Both the position numbers and the translations under genes were made by a program. A stretch of DNA of 64,000 bases from Ipomoea triloba (Eukaryota > Streptophyta > Magnoliopsida > Solanales > Convolvulaceae), in the NCBI RefSeq assembly GCF_003576645.1, contig NC_044922.1, forward strand, positions 28,035,634-28,099,633. The letters run 5' to 3'. Below, one piece after another: positions 60,791 to 64,000 of this stretch (within the stretch, counting starts at the first letter, position 1; every line of letters begins with the position of its first letter). A model generated the notes under the pieces. The model was given only the letters and a program-made list of their open reading frames with translations, searched no databases and had not been told where the DNA came from.

Positions 60791-61794
60791 AGCATAATTT
60801 ATATCTTTCCAGATACTTTATTAGACTGTGATGTGAGGCCATTGAAGTTGAAGGTTCAACCTTTAGGAAGAAGAAAGAATCATGCTATATTCACTTGTTT
60901 GCCTCTTTGAGGCAATTATTTTTATTATTTGATAAGCTAAAATATGCACACACTACAATATATTATTTAATAATCTGTATTATGATTTAAATATACTTGT
61001 ACTAAGGGCATATTATATTATTTGGGATGGCTTGTGCGTATTAGCCAGTAAGAAAGTTTGTAAAGCTTATTAATTGTATATAAATATAATTTGATATTTT
61101 ATACACCTAATGTCACAATTATACAGGAGTGCTGACACTTGATGATGAAACTAACTTTTTTCTCACCATTTACTTTATAAACAATTTTTTATTTTTAAAT
61201 TTTACTCATTAATATTAAACTAAGGAATTTTGTATCATGCCGATAATAGAATAATATTAGATATAATTATATATAATATTTTTTGTTGTATTAGATATTA
61301 TTAATACTAATGTCAATAGTATCATATACAATACAATGCTATTGTTATAATCAATGGTAGATTTTTTCATATCAAAAGATCACGAGTTCGATGTGGGTTT
61401 GAAGCCCCTCCAGCAACAATTAGAGAGACCTACTCCGGAGATTGCACGGGAGAAACTAGGTTGCATTTGGTCTTTATTAGGAATCATTTGTCAACATTCT
61501 TTCGATTAAATTTGTTGCACAATCTTCTCAATTCGGTTACTTCTCGTGTAATTTACGAGATATCACACAAGAACATAGTTTATATAATATATACTCTATG
61601 AGTTTGTTTTCCATTAACATTCATGTTATTTTAGATTTTTAGTAATAAATGAACATCAAGTTCATTTTAAACGAAAGTACAACTCAATTGAAATGAAAAT
61701 GATGTTTATCCAATATTCCAATATGAATATCCACTCCAATTGAATAGGAATGTAAGTGAACAAAATATATATGTGTGTGTGTGTGAAATTAAAC

Positions 61795-61841
<47 letters not shown>

Positions 61842-62400
61842 AAATTATTCAAATGAGCACACATATCTTATGGAGGACAATAAGAACAAATCCTAAGGCT
61901 ATAAAATAACATGAATGTTAATGGTAAGAGAGATTTGCGGAGATGTAAAACAAATAATAGAGAATTTATAAATTTGATGATATAAAAATGAGAATTTAAT
62001 TTAAAAAGTGAAAAAAATTACTAAGTTAAGGATAGTGCATTCAAATAAGTGCAATCATTGTATCTAAAATTCCCAAGTACGTAATAATTTCACCGCAACA
62101 ACAATTGCAGGCCAAAAATCTTCCTATTATGCCGGTGATATTGCCAGGTGGCAGCACGTCAAATCCTTTGGCCGGGCATGGTCGGCCGTGTCGACGGAGT
62201 CAAAATTTTGACTTTTAAGGCAGGGATAATTTAATTTTAAAACAATTATATTTTCATCATACTTATATACTCCGTATTATATATCAAATGACATGTCATA
62301 AAAAAAGTCTCATAATATTTAATGTTGATTAATTTTGTTTCTAATCCATTTAATCACGAACCAATAAAAAAATTAATCAAATAATATAAAATTTAAGGAT

Positions 62401-62577
62401 TCAACATGATTTGCGTACAAAGTCATTAGTTTATTCTCGTGACCATCATTTTGATCTATCACATAAGATCTTTCTAGTGCGATTTATCTTTTATGTGTAG
62501 TTTGCGAGTTATTACACAAGAATAGAGTTTATCTAGTACACATCATCGAATAGTGGCTACGAGTTTTCTTCGTTATC
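62401..62577 (+). repeat. SINE-like repeat fragment, copy 2
   Basis: Diverged copy of 54285-54478 (shared words: CATGATTTGCGTAC, TTTATGTGTAGTTTGCGAG, TATTACACAAG, GCTACGAGTTTTCTTCGTTA). Confidence 0.5.
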
Positions 62578-63189
62578 CAAACAAAGAAAATTTTAAGAAT
62601 ATTTCTATAAAACAAATCAATACCAATATTAATATTATTAGGCAGTACGTATTACCATGTGTGTATACTTGATTGTATCGAATAGTATTGATATCAGTAC
62701 TAAAAGTGCTTTTTTTTTTTTGAGTACTATCAACATTAATATATATCAATCAATTAATATGATGCTTTTTTTCTTAAAATTTAATGCAACTAATATTGTC
62801 CATTTAAAATTTTCAATAATATTTTTTGTCAATACCTAAATACATTATATTAATAATGCAGTCCAAAAGGAGGGGGGATAATGCTCCATGATCAATAATT
62901 CATCATAACACCACTAATAATAGTAATACTCGGAACCAAATCAAGAAGTGTAGTAGTAGATATTCCATCAATAATAATTTTGATGTATCCAAAATTCAAT
63001 AATAATACATTCCAAACCCTTTAAGTTAATTGTACTCAAAATATTGAGATCCTATTGACAAGACAATTAAGTCTCATTTTAATGCGAGGTGAGGTGTTTT
63101 GAATGATTAACTACAATATAATGCTAAACATTCTAGCTAATCACTTGGAATAGATATATAATGTCAATAAGAGTTTATCTCGTTAGTAT

Positions 63190-63600
63190 TAGAGCATTCA
63201 TACCAATGATTTTTTGAGGGTTTTTGGAATAATGAGAGGTGATGTGGAGGGAAGAGAAGAAGGAGAAATAATAATGAGTTTGGTTCAACTGCAAAAAAAA
63301 AAAAAAAAAAGAGTTTTTGGGACACTGATTGCGTCAGAGAGAAGGAGAGTTATGCGCGTTGGGCGCACAGCAAACGGCCACTGGGTGCATGCACTGCATG
63401 TGCCCGGTAGCGTGTTTATTTAACCTCTTTGTTTATTGATTGCGTCAGTTTTGCAGCACGTTTTTGTTTTCATCTCCCTCCCCCCATTTTTTTAATCTCT
63501 TTCTCCTCATATAATGTGATCACTATGATTAGTTAGCTTCTATGTGATTAACGGTTGTGTTTATTACAATCTTACTCGTTTTTTTTTTTTTTTTAATCTC
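63190..63600 (+). repeat. MITE-like element with GC-rich core, partial copy 3
   Basis: The left end TTAGAGCATTCATACCAATG and the order of a purine-rich tract, a GC-rich core (GGGCGCACAGCAAACGG, then GTGCATGCACTGCATGTGCC) and a pyrimidine-rich tail follow the plan of 17860-18229 and 28821-29165. A right end was not found clearly. A run of about 19 A lies at 63294-63311. Confidence 0.45.
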
Positions 63601-64000
63601 AATCGCTAATAGAAATGTACATTTTAAGAGAATATTACCTTGTGATTCTAATAGACAAAAGATCACAATAAGATAAACTAACTTAAGTTATTTATAAATT
63701 ATTAGTTCAAACTGATAATGTGAATATCATTTATTCATTATATACTTTAATGTGACGTCACATTGTACGAAATTATAGAATTTTTCAAAGGTGTATATTA
63801 CTCGCATTTATTGATTGACATTCAATTTGTTTTTTTCCTTACAAATTTAATCAATCAAACGTGTGCTCTTTAGTTGAAATTTCGCTTTTCAAAGTAGGCA
63901 CACACCATATATAATTCAATTCAATGCATTGGGACCTATATTATTTATTTAATTTTTTTTAGTTTTAGTTATTAGATTTATTTTCAAAATATTTTTAAAA

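Larger units (their letters stand above)
60285..64000. other. Gene-free right end of window
   Basis: Contains the PADRE gene promoter side, a SINE-like copy (60655-60790), an (AT)n/(AG)n run (61798-61840), a SINE-like fragment (62401-62577) and the left part of a GC-core MITE (from 63190). No supported gene. Open frames here are short and lack domains. Confidence 0.55.

Noticed and set aside
1..64000. CRISPR arrays, operons, prokaryotic elements, tRNA or rRNA genes
   Set aside because: None seen; tRNA-like words occur only in SINE-like repeats, and the genes are intron-containing plant genes.

Overview
The window is nuclear DNA from a flowering plant, most likely a eudicot. The genes have GT-AG introns, the intergenic DNA is very AT-rich with many short DNA transposons, and all seven genes belong to families found across land plants. 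Plastid or mitochondrial transit-peptide-like N-termini are seen or inferred for five of the products. I cannot name the species; an asterid is a guess only. One run of 708 unknown bases (46943-47650) is an assembly gap. No operons, CRISPR arrays, tRNA or rRNA genes were seen.

Gene layout. The left 15 kb is a gene cluster: a PRIN2-type plastid protein (521-2136, +), a DCC/DUF393 thiol-oxidoreductase-like protein (3033-5510, -), an organellar-type RNase H1 with an N-terminal hybrid-binding domain (6151-9269, -), and a plastid-type RRM protein resembling RBD1 (11663-15026, -). The stretch 15.0-40.2 kb has no convincing gene and is filled with non-autonomous transposons, SINE-like units, decayed retroelement sequence and microsatellites. 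A D1-type cyclin with six coding exons follows (40258-43399, +). Another repeat-rich stretch runs from 43.4 to 57.2 kb. The right-hand pair is a second PRIN2-like gene (57238-59404, +) and a convergent PADRE/DUF4228 gene (59614-60284, -). The last 3.7 kb holds only repeats.

How the genes relate. Several products point to organelle gene expression and nucleic-acid upkeep: two PRIN2-like proteins (plastid transcription), an RRM protein (plastid RNA), and RNase H1 (RNA:DNA hybrid removal). This may be coincidence, because plant genes are not organised in operons. The two PRIN2-like genes share the same three-exon structure and intron phases, so they are duplicates.

Mobile DNA. The best-supported elements were delimited by reading target-site duplications directly: five Mutator-like elements with 9-bp duplications (3590-3841, 16072-16439, 16794-17294, 20987-21920, 39309-39675), three members of a hAT-like family with near-perfect 8-bp duplications, and one SINE with a 16-bp duplication. 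I found no clearly new biological system. The most worthwhile leads are the overlapping uORF on the cyclin, the duplicated transit-peptide segment and cysteine difference in the PRIN2 pair, and the foldback elements with unusual internal sequence.
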